64,000 bases of DNA from Microlunatus speluncae (GTDB lineage Bacteria > Actinomycetota > Actinomycetes > Propionibacteriales > Propionibacteriaceae): the NCBI RefSeq assembly GCF_009299835.1, contig NZ_VKCZ01000020.1:248001-312000 (forward strand), read 5' to 3'. Position 1 is the first letter of the stretch, and each line of letters starts with the position of its first letter. Under the pieces are notes generated by a model. The model was not told the DNA's origin and made no database searches. It was given only the letters and a program-made list of their open reading frames with translations. The position numbers and the translations under genes were made by a program. Shown here one piece after another: positions 31,651-38,637 of the stretch.

Positions 31651-33605
31651 CCGGCAGCAGCGGCGCCGCCCGCGTGATCGGGCGACTGGTGCCCGAGTCC
31701 GGCAAGGTCCGGGCGGGGATTCTGATCGCACTCTTCTTCGTCCTGCTCGCCCTGCTCGGGCCGCTGCTGGCGCAGTATTCGCCGGACGCGACCGGGCCGG
31801 ACGTGCTCGCGCCGCCGTCCGGGCAGCACTGGCTCGGCACCACCCAGCTCGGCGAGGACGTCTACGCCCAGTTCGTCTACGGCGCCCGGGTCTCGCTGGC
31901 GGTCGGCGTCTTCGCCGCGATCATCTCCAAGATCATCGCGGTGCTGATCGGCGTGATCGGCGGCTACATCCGCGGGGTCACCGACGACCTGCTCTACATC
32001 CTGACCGCCGTCTTCCTGGTCATCCCGGGGATGCCGCTGCTGATCGTGCTCACCGGCTATCTGCCCAACCGCGGCATCCAGGCGGTGGCCGTGGTGATCG
32101 CGATCACCTCCTGGGCCGGCTCGGCCCGGGTGCTGCGAGCGCAGACGATGTCCTTGCGCAGCAGGGATTTCGTCGAGGCGGCCCGGGCCACCGGTGAGTC
32201 GCGCTGGCGGATCATCTTCACCGAGGTGATCCCGAACGAGCTGCCGCTGATCGCCTCCGGCTTCCTGTTCATGGTGATCGGCGGCGTGATGGCCGAGGCC
32301 GGGTTGTCGTTCCTCGGCCTCGGCTCGCTGACCACGGTCAGCTGGGGCTCGATGCTCTACTTCGCCCAGAGCCAACAGGCCTTCCTGTTCGGCGCCTGGT
32401 GGTGGTTCGTGCCGCCGGGCCTGGCCATCGCCCTGCTCGGCGCCGGCCTGGCCTTGATCAACTTCGGCATCGACGAGTACGCCAACCCGCGACTGCGGAC
32501 CGGCCGGAAGCAGCGCCGATCGGGCGTCGGCCGGCGGGCGGCGGCGCTGGATCTGACCGCGGCCAGCACTCCGGTGGGCGCTCCGGCGGCCACCGGCGGC
32601 GGCCTGGCCGAGGTCGTCGAGAGCGAACCGGCGGTCGAGTCGGCCCGGGCGGCCGGTCGGCGGACCTTCGACGAGGCGGTGCCGGTGATCCGTGATCATG
32701 GCGGCCGCGACGGCGACCCGGTGATCGAGATCAGCCACGTCTCGGTCGACTACCCGACCGATCATGGCGTGGTGCACGCCGTGCAGGACGTGTCGCTGAC
32801 CCTGCACCGGGGCGAGATCCTCGGCCTGGCCGGCGAGTCCGGCAGCGGCAAGACCACCCTGACCAACACCGTGACCCGGCTGCTTCGGGCCCCGGCCCGG
32901 GTGGCCGGGGGCGAGGTCACCTATCACCGTCGGGCCAGTCGATCCGCTGCTCCCGGGCCGGGGTCTTCGTTCCCTGAGCCCGTCGAAGGGAAAGCAAGAT
33001 CGGCCGTTCCTCCCGTCGACACGCGGCCGATCGACATCCTCGGCCTGTCGACGCCGGCGCTGCGCGCCCTGCGCTGGTCCGAGATCGCGATCGTCTTCCA
33101 GTCGGCGATGAACGCGCTCAACCCGGTGACCACGATCCGGGCCCAGTTCGACGACGTGCTGCGGGTGCACCGGCCGGGAATGACGCGGGCCGAGCGGACC
33201 GCCCTGGCCCAACAGATGTTGATCAAGGTCGGGATCGAGCCGGACCGGGTGCACAGCTATCCGCACGAGCTGTCCGGCGGGATGAAGCAGCGGGTGGCGA
33301 TCGCGCTGGCCCTGGTGCTCGACCCGGACGTGATCATCATGGACGAGCCGACCACCGCGCTGGACCTGCTGGTGCAGCGCGAGGTGCTGGATCAGATCAT
33401 GGCGTTGCGCGACGAGTTCGGCTTCGCGATCATCTTCACCACCCACGATCTGGCCCTGCTGCTGGAGATCAGCGACTCGATCGCGATCATGCGCGGCGGC
33501 GTGCTGGTCGAGTACGGTCCGTCGGTCGAGGTCTACGCCGAGCCGGGGCACCCGTACACCCGATCGTTGCTGTCCTCGCTGGCCGACCTGGGAGCGCGAC
33601 TGTGA
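31647..33605 (+). CDS. Fused ABC permease (DppC type) and ATPase (DppD type), with a repeat A insertion
   Basis: 652 aa from ATG 31647. Residues 1-285 are the DppC permease (EAA loop RDFVEAARATGESRWRIIFT then EVIPNELP). Residues 285-350 are a low-complexity linker (Ala/Glu-rich). Residues 350-652 are the ATPase with Walker A GESGSGKTTL (about 395-404), Q-loop VFQSAMNALNP, signature ELSGGMKQRVAIALALV and DEPTTALD. About residues 440-451 (SSFPEPVEGKAR) come from an inserted dispersed repeat A in a loop between Walker A and the Q-loop, without breaking the frame. The two functions normally sit on separate chains. The 3' end overlaps the next ATPase gene. Confidence 0.93.
   Translation: MTGSSGAARVIGRLVPESGKVRAGILIALFFVLLALLGPLLAQYSPDATGPDVLAPPSGQHWLGTTQLGEDVYAQFVYGARVSLAVGVFAAIISKIIAVLIGVIGGYIRGVTDDLLYILTAVFLVIPGMPLLIVLTGYLPNRGIQAVAVVIAITSWAGSARVLRAQTMSLRSRDFVEAARATGESRWRIIFTEVIPNELPLIASGFLFMVIGGVMAEAGLSFLGLGSLTTVSWGSMLYFAQSQQAFLFGAWWWFVPPGLAIALLGAGLALINFGIDEYANPRLRTGRKQRRSGVGRRAAALDLTAASTPVGAPAATGGGLAEVVESEPAVESARAAGRRTFDEAVPVIRDHGGRDGDPVIEISHVSVDYPTDHGVVHAVQDVSLTLHRGEILGLAGESGSGKTTLTNTVTRLLRAPARVAGGEVTYHRRASRSAAPGPGSSFPEPVEGKARSAVPPVDTRPIDILGLSTPALRALRWSEIAIVFQSAMNALNPVTTIRAQFDDVLRVHRPGMTRAERTALAQQMLIKVGIEPDRVHSYPHELSGGMKQRVAIALALVLDPDVIIMDEPTTALDLLVQREVLDQIMALRDEFGFAIIFTTHDLALLLEISDSIAIMRGGVLVEYGPSVEVYAEPGHPYTRSLLSSLADLGARL
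32964..32997. repeat. Dispersed repeat A, copy 3, in frame inside the ABC fusion
   Basis: CTTCGTTCCCTGAGCCCGTC continuing GAAGGGAAAGCAAG is the reverse orientation of the element in cydD. It encodes SSFPEPVEGKAR. It lies in the ATPase domain, in a surface loop after Walker A, and keeps the reading frame. Confidence 0.88.
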
Positions 33606-34414
33606 GCGACTACATCCTCGAGGCCCGGAACCTGACCAAGGAGTTCCGCCAGCCCGGCCGGCGGATCGGGTCCAAGGCCCGGTTCCGGGCCGTGGACGAC
33701 GTCTCGGTCGGTCTGTCCGCCGGCCGGGTGACGGCACTGGTCGGCCAGAGCGGCTCGGGCAAGAGCACCGTGGCCCGGCTGCTGGCCCAGCTCTACCCGT
33801 ACACCTCGGGTGAGATCCTGCTCGACGGTGCCCCGGTCCGGGCCCTGCGCGGCCGCGCCTTCACCCGCTACTGCGGCTCGGTGCAGATGATCTTGCAGGA
33901 CCCGTTCGCCTCGCTCAACCCGCTGCACCGGATCGGCCACGTGCTGGGCCGGGTGCTGCGGATCCACGGCAAGACGACGACCGCGGAGCAGACCCGGCAG
34001 CGTTCGCTGGAGCTGTTGCGCCGGGTCAACCTGGAGCCCGCCGAGCGCTACCTGGACCGGTTTCCGCACGAGCTGTCCGGCGGCGAGCGGCAGCGGGTGT
34101 CGGTCGCCCGCGCGCTGGCCGCGGAGCCCCGGGTGCTGCTGGCCGACGAGCCGGTGTCGATGCTGGATGTGAGCATCCGCAAGGAGGTGCTCGACCTGCT
34201 CGACGCCCTGCGCCGCGAGGAGAACCTCGCCATCCTCTACATCACCCACGACCTCGGCAGCGCCGAGGCCTACTCGGACGAGACCCTGGTGATGTATCGC
34301 GGCGCCGTCGTCGAACGCGGCCCCAGCCGCGAGGTCATCGCCAACCCGCAACACGACTACACCCAACGCCTCCTAGCCGCCGCCCCCGACCCCCGCCGCC
34401 GCCTCCCCACCTAA
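33602..34414 (+). CDS. ABC transporter ATPase, DppF/OppF type
   Basis: 270 aa starting in a 4-base overlap with the fusion gene. Walker A is VGQSGSGKSTVARLL, Q-loop QMILQDPFASLNP, signature ELSGGERQRVSVARALA, Walker B VLLADEPVSMLD and H-loop YITHDLGSAEAY. It completes the transporter with the fused ATPase, forming the usual heterodimeric DppDF-like pair. The C-terminus ends in DPRRRLPT. Repeat B copy 4 begins within 10 bases of the stop codon. Confidence 0.95.
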   Translation: MSDYILEARNLTKEFRQPGRRIGSKARFRAVDDVSVGLSAGRVTALVGQSGSGKSTVARLLAQLYPYTSGEILLDGAPVRALRGRAFTRYCGSVQMILQDPFASLNPLHRIGHVLGRVLRIHGKTTTAEQTRQRSLELLRRVNLEPAERYLDRFPHELSGGERQRVSVARALAAEPRVLLADEPVSMLDVSIRKEVLDLLDALRREENLAILYITHDLGSAEAYSDETLVMYRGAVVERGPSREVIANPQHDYTQRLLAAAPDPRRRLPT

Positions 34415-34867
34415 ACCCCGCCGACCCGTCACACCCGCGGGCATTTTTGCGGCGTGTCGGCGCACTTGTGACGACTCGATCGGATGGTCGGGGCTGAGGA
34501 GTACGGACAGCAGCGAGTCGAACAGCTCACCTCGGACGATCAGGCCGACGACCATCACCAGGGCCAGCGCCGCGCCGAGATAGCTGATCGGGAAGACGAT
34601 CAATCGGGCCAGCCAGAAGCGCGACCGGACCAACCAGGCGATCGCCACGCCGAAGATCAACATCCAGGTCCCGGTGCCGCGTTGGGTGGCGTACCAGACC
34701 TCACCGCCGGTGGCGAACGACGCGGAGGCGAGCGGTGCCAGTTGGCCGAGCAGTGGGTCGGCGGCTCCGCGGCCGAACTCCGGCAGCCAGTAGGCGACGA
34801 AGAAGGCGACGTTGGTGATCACCGTGATCAACATCGGCTGCCACAGGCTCCGCCAGGCCGTGACCAC
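34373..34867 (-). pseudogene. Membrane protein remnant, both ends in repeats
   Basis: The open frame 34867 to 34373 has three hydrophobic segments (TVITNVAFFVAYWLPEFGRG, GTGTWMLIFGVAIAWLVRS and IVFPISYLGAALALVMVVGL) and then runs through repeat B copy 4 into DNA antisense to the 3' end of the ATPase gene. There is a stop a few codons before the GTG and no good ribosome site. The real 3' end seems to be replaced by repeat DNA, and the N-terminus abuts direct repeats. I read it as a truncated membrane protein, though a short functional protein is possible. Confidence 0.45.
34424..34478. repeat. Palindromic repeat B, copy 4, after the DppF-type gene
   Basis: GACCCGTCACACCCGCGGGC and CGGCGCACTTGTGACGACTC are imperfect arms around ATTTTTGCGGCGTGT. 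The junction TAAACCCCGCCGACCCGTCA at the ATPase stop is the same as at the response regulator stop. Confidence 0.85.
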
Positions 34868-34891
34868 GGCCGAGCCGGCCTCGATGGAGGG

Positions 34892-35071
34892 TCACGCGAC
34901 CGTTGTCGGCTCGCGCGAATGGTGTGGTGGTCGCGTCGACCGATAGCAGTCGCGCAGCCAACGACCGAGATCGCCTTGAGCCGGTTCGGTGGGTGTGGCG
35001 GCCACTGACGCGACTGATATCGGCTCGCGCGACCACCACAGCGGTCTCGTCGACCGATAGCGGTCGCGCCG
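34892..35071. repeat. Two diverged copies of a ~66-bp direct repeat
   Basis: Copy 1 runs from about 34892 to 34957 and copy 2 from about 35007 to 35071. Shared blocks are ACGCGAC, TCGGCTCGCGCGA, and GTCGACCGATAGC followed by GTCGCGC. Each copy also has internal symmetry around CGATAGC/TATCGG. Nothing in this stretch looks coding. Confidence 0.7.
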
Positions 35072-35626
35072 GCGAGGCTGCCGCGTGATCTTGGTTCGGC
35101 CGCGGTAGGACGATGGCCGCCCTGAAATCGTGCCGGCAGTTCAGCGTCCGGTCCGCCGAATGCGGCGTGTCGGTCGGTCCATGATCGGCTGGTGGTCGAG
35201 TTCCAGGGATGCGCCGGCGAACGGGTCCCGGTCGGAAGTCGGTCCGATTGCCTGGATCGTCACACTCGGTTGCGGCGGAACCGCCCGACGCCGCCGGTCC
35301 GGATCCGATCCCGACGACCGCGGCCCTGCACGCCGGACGCGACGACGCGACCTGCCCGCGGTGATTCGGTTGCCATCGCTCGGAGCTCGTTACTCATCGG
35401 TCCCACGCCGTTGACGGTCGAGCAGGCTGCCGACCTCGGCCGCCGCGGTACGGCACAGTGATCTCCTTCAGACCGCCCATCCCACCTCTCCGGCGCAGCT
35501 CTTCCTCCAGCCCCGCCGGCAGGTCGCCAGGGCACCGGCACGCCGCCATAAGCGCGGGCACTCGTGCCGTCTCGGCCGGGTTGGGAAGCGTTGACCGGGG
35601 TGGAGAAGGCGTGGAAGGGTTGGAAT
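35072..35626. other. Noncoding stretch with repeat fragments
   Basis: No frame here has convincing codon use, start site or family sequence. The part near 35150-35215 (GCGGCGTGTCGG, then GGTGGTCGAGTTCCAGGGA) resembles the inverted repeat at 5121-5211 and part of repeat B. The remainder shows no recognisable signal. The region separates the peptide-transport operon from the sugar-binding protein genes. Confidence 0.5.
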
Positions 35627-35643
35627 GGAAATCAGTTTCTGAG
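35624..35643. promoter_or_regulatory. Operator-like dyad, site 1 (GAAA-N4-TTTC)
   Basis: ATGGAAATCAGTTTCTGAG contains GAAA-TCAG-TTTC and a right arm TTTCTGAG. It is the imperfect version of the perfect dyad at 37310-37329 and lies just before the first sugar-binding protein gene. Confidence 0.5.
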
Positions 35644-35657
35644 GTGTGGAGCCAATG

Positions 35658-36944
35658 ATGGCGAAGATGACGCGGCGTGGGGTGCTCGGGCTGGCCGGTG
35701 GGGTCGCGGCGGTGGGGCTGGTGGGCTGCGGACGCAACAGCGGGCAGCCCGAGTCGGGCGGGGCGAAGCTTCGGATGGCCTGGTGGGGCAATGATCTGCG
35801 CAACGCCCAGACGACTCAGGCCCTGGACACCTACCTGAAGCAGCATGCCGGGCTGGCGATCGACCCGCAGCCGGCCGAGTTCAGCACGTACTGGGATCGG
35901 CTGGCGACCCAGACCGCCGCGAACGATGCGCCGGACCTGATTCAGATGTCCGACTGGTATCTCGGTGACTACGGGGTCAAGGGCGCGCTGCTCGACCTGA
36001 CCGACCACGTCGACGTGTCCAAGTTTGCGCCCGGGACGCTGGACACCGGCCGGGTCGACGGCAAGCTGGTGGGGATCAACGCCGGCTTCAATACGCCGGT
36101 GATCATGGCGCATCCCAAGGTGCTCGAGTCGGCCGGCGTCGAGTTGCCGGACGACCAGACCTGGACCTGGGACGACTATCGCGCGCTGGCGGTGGAGATC
36201 ACCGCGAACTCGCCGGACGGCACGTTCGGCACCGGGAGCCCGTTCAGCGACAAGGCGTTCCAGACCTGGCTGCGCCAGCACGAGGCCGACGTGTTCCTGG
36301 CCGAGGGCGGGCTCGGGTTCGCCGCGGCCGAAGCCGAGTCCTATTTCGCCCTGCTGGCGGATTTCCTTCGGGACAAGGCGATGCCGCCGGCCGAGGCGAT
36401 CGTCGAGAACGAGGGCAAGTCGCTGGAACAGTCGGCGCTGGCGCAGGGGACCACCGGGTTCGCGATCTTCTGGTCCAATCAGCTCGCCGCGCTGACCAAG
36501 GCGGCCGGGACGGAGATCGCGATGCTCCGGCTGCCGACTGTCACGGGATCGTCGGCGGACCTCAAGGCCTGGTATCGGCCGTCGATGTTGTGGTCGGCGT
36601 CGAGTCGTTCCAAGCATCCGGACGAGGCCGGCCGGCTGATCGACTGGTGGGTGAACAGCGTCGAGTGCGCGTCGATCTGCCTGGACGAGCGCGGCTATCC
36701 GGCCAGCACCGAGGTCGCCGCGGCGATCTCGGCCAAGCTGACTCCGGAGGGCCGGCGGGTCGCGGAGTTCATCGCGGCCGTGGAGCCCGAGCTCGGTGAC
36801 ACCCCGCCCGCTCCGCCGCCGGGCGGTGGCACGGTCCTCGGCGACATCCTGACCCGGGTCCACGCCGACGCCCTGTTCGGCAAGATCAACGCCAAGGCCG
36901 CGGCCGACCAGCTGCTCACCGAGTCCCAGTCCGCCCTGACCTGA
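35658..36944 (+). CDS. Sugar-type ABC substrate-binding lipoprotein, paralogue 1
   Basis: 428 aa from ATG 35658 (GGAG 6 bases upstream), the same length as the paralogue at 37342. Signal MAKMTRRGVLGLAGGVAAVG ends in lipobox LVGC (C24); the TRRGVLG motif is Tat-like. The mature domain is family 1 SBP: LRMAWWGNDLRNAQTTQALD, FSTYWDRLATQTAANDAPDL, VDGKLVGINAGFNTPVIM, DQTWTWDDYRALA and GFAIFWSNQLAALTKAAG. Near the C-terminus is a Pro/Gly stretch (TPPAPPPGGGTVLGD). No permease or ATPase is adjacent, so partners are encoded elsewhere. It probably binds oligosaccharides. Confidence 0.92.
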   Translation: MAKMTRRGVLGLAGGVAAVGLVGCGRNSGQPESGGAKLRMAWWGNDLRNAQTTQALDTYLKQHAGLAIDPQPAEFSTYWDRLATQTAANDAPDLIQMSDWYLGDYGVKGALLDLTDHVDVSKFAPGTLDTGRVDGKLVGINAGFNTPVIMAHPKVLESAGVELPDDQTWTWDDYRALAVEITANSPDGTFGTGSPFSDKAFQTWLRQHEADVFLAEGGLGFAAAEAESYFALLADFLRDKAMPPAEAIVENEGKSLEQSALAQGTTGFAIFWSNQLAALTKAAGTEIAMLRLPTVTGSSADLKAWYRPSMLWSASSRSKHPDEAGRLIDWWVNSVECASICLDERGYPASTEVAAAISAKLTPEGRRVAEFIAAVEPELGDTPPAPPPGGGTVLGDILTRVHADALFGKINAKAAADQLLTESQSALT

Positions 36945-36947
36945 CGG

Positions 36948-36986
36948 CGCTCGACCCCGGACCCGCAAATCGGGGTGCGGGATCGA
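36948..36986 (+). terminator. Possible terminator hairpin after paralogue 1
   Basis: CCCGCA (36962-36967) and TGCGGG (36976-36981) pair around an 8-base loop, with TCGA on either side able to extend the stem. There is no U-run. It is a weak candidate for termination between the gene at 35658 and the DinB remnant. Confidence 0.35.
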
Positions 36987-37009
36987 CCGGAAACGGCTGG
37001 GATGGGGCG

Positions 37010-37275
37010 ATGACGTGGATCGCTCCGGAGGTGGAACTGCTTCGTGAGCGCCCGATCCGGACCAAGCCGACCGGGATTACGCGACCTTGCTGGCGGAGTG
37101 GGAGTTGTGTCGGGCGGCGGCCGCCGGGCAGCCGCTGGACCGGACGTTCAGCCATCATCGCTACGGCGAGCTGTCGCTGCGCTGGCTGTATCTCCATCTG
37201 ATCCGGGAGTACGCGGGTCACCTCGGTCACGCGGATCTGCTCCGGGAGCGGATCGACGGCCGCACCTTCGACTGA
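37010..37275 (+). pseudogene. DinB/DUF664 family protein remnant
   Basis: From ATG 37010 the frame reads MTWIAPEVELLRERPIR, the typical start of DUF664/DinB-type proteins. The frame then fails. In another frame, from about 37075 to TGA 37273-37275, the typical end appears: RDYATLLAEWELCRAAAAGQ, SHHRYGELSLRWLYLHLIRE and YAGHLGHADLLRERIDGRTF. The central segment of roughly 60-80 residues is missing. Such proteins are soluble four-helix bundles, some thiol-dependent enzymes. It is not functional here. Confidence 0.8.
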
Positions 37276-37309
37276 ATATTGACCCAGCTCTGCATCGTCA
37301 TTACTCTGA

Positions 37310-37329
37310 CTGAGAAACCACTTTCTCAG
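37310..37329. promoter_or_regulatory. Operator-like perfect dyad, site 2
   Basis: CTGAGAAACCACTTTCTCAG is a perfect 8-4-8 inverted repeat, 12 bases before the start codon of the second binding protein gene. Sites of the same form occur before the genes at 35658 and 46429. It is the type of operator used by LacI- or ROK-like regulators. No such regulator gene lies next to it. Confidence 0.65.
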
Positions 37330-37341
37330 CGTGGAGGAACG

Positions 37342-38628
37342 ATGGCAGAAATGACTCGGCGGGCCCTGCTCGGAATCACCGGTGGGCTGGCGGCGGCCGG
37401 CCTGGCCGGCTGCGGCCGCAACAGCGGCGCCCCGACGAGCGGAACGACGACGTTGCAGTTCGGCTGGTGGGGCAACGAGTTGCGTAACGCCCAGACGAGC
37501 CAGGCGATCGCCGCCTACCTCGAAGATCATTCCGAGCTGGCGATCGATCCGTTGCCGGCGGAGTTCTCCGCCTACTGGGAACGGCTGGCGACGCAGACCG
37601 CGGCCAACGACGCGCCGGACGTGATCCAGATGGCGGACGGCTTCATCGGCGACTACGGCTCCAAGGGTGCGCTGCTCGATCTTGCTGATCTTGTCGACAC
37701 CTCGAAGTTCGGCCCCGGGACGCTGGACTCCGGCCGGGTCGACGGCAAGCTGGTCGGGATCAACGCCGGCATCAACACGCCGGTGATCATGGCCAACCCG
37801 AAGGTGCTGGAGCGGGCCGGCGTCGAGCTGCCCGATGATCAGACCTGGACCTGGGACGACTATCGCGATCTTGCTGCCGAGGTGACCGCGAACTCACCGA
37901 AGGGTACGTTCGGCACGGCGAGCCCGTTCAGCGACAAGACGATGCAGGCCTGGTTGCGGCAGCACGGCGCCGACCTGTTCACCGCCGACGGGCAACTCGC
38001 CTTCACCGCGGCGGATCTCGAGCCCTACTTCGCCCTGCTGCAGAGCTACGTCGACGCGAAGGCGCTGCCGCCGGCCGAGATGATCACCGAAGAGGAGGGC
38101 CGATCGCTGGAGCAGTCGAGCCTGGCCGAGGGCCGGACCGGCTTCGCGATCTTCTGGTCCAATCAGCTGGCCGCGATCAGCAAGGCCGCCGGCGGGGAGG
38201 TCGCGATGCTCCGGTTGCCGAGCGTGACCGGGAAGGCAGCGGACCTGAGGGCCTGGTATCACCCGTCGATGCTCTGGTCGGCGTCCAGCCGGACCGAGCA
38301 CCCGGATCAGGTCGGTCAGCTGATCGGCTGGTGGGTGAACAGTGTCGATTGCGCGTCGATCTGCCTGGACGAGCGCGGCTATCCGGCCAACACCGAGATC
38401 GCCGCCGCGATCGAGTCCAAGCTGACCCCGGAGGGCCGGCGGGTGGCCGAGTTCATCGCCGAGCTGGAGCCCGCTCTGGGCGACACCCCGCCGGCGCCGC
38501 CGCCCGGCGGCGGCACCATCCTCGGCGACGTGCTGGGCCGGGCGCACGCGGACGTCCTGTTCGGCAAGATCACCGGCAAGGCCGCCGCCGAACGTTTCGC
38601 CGCCGAGTCCCAGGCCGCCCTGGCCTGA
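37342..38628 (+). CDS. Sugar-type ABC substrate-binding lipoprotein, paralogue 2
   Basis: 428 aa from ATG 37342, with GGAGG 4 bases upstream. Signal MAEMTRRALLGITGGLAAAG has lipobox LAGC (C24). It is close to paralogue 1 throughout: LQFGWWGNELRNAQTSQAIA, FSAYWERLATQTAANDAPDV, VDGKLVGINAGINTPVIM, DQTWTWDDYRDLA, and the same TPPAPPPGGG stretch. The pair arose by duplication, and a DinB remnant lies between them. The transport partners are not adjacent. It is convergent with the glycopolymer gene, with only 9 bases between the two stops. Confidence 0.92.
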   Translation: MAEMTRRALLGITGGLAAAGLAGCGRNSGAPTSGTTTLQFGWWGNELRNAQTSQAIAAYLEDHSELAIDPLPAEFSAYWERLATQTAANDAPDVIQMADGFIGDYGSKGALLDLADLVDTSKFGPGTLDSGRVDGKLVGINAGINTPVIMANPKVLERAGVELPDDQTWTWDDYRDLAAEVTANSPKGTFGTASPFSDKTMQAWLRQHGADLFTADGQLAFTAADLEPYFALLQSYVDAKALPPAEMITEEEGRSLEQSSLAEGRTGFAIFWSNQLAAISKAAGGEVAMLRLPSVTGKAADLRAWYHPSMLWSASSRTEHPDQVGQLIGWWVNSVDCASICLDERGYPANTEIAAAIESKLTPEGRRVAEFIAELEPALGDTPPAPPPGGGTILGDVLGRAHADVLFGKITGKAAAERFAAESQAALA

Positions 38629-38637
38629 GTCGGTCCG

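Noticed and set aside
35260..35541. A 93-residue minus frame and several plus frames in the 35 kb gap
   Set aside because: No ribosome site, no hydrophobic or motif pattern, and codon use unlike neighbouring genes; treated as noncoding.
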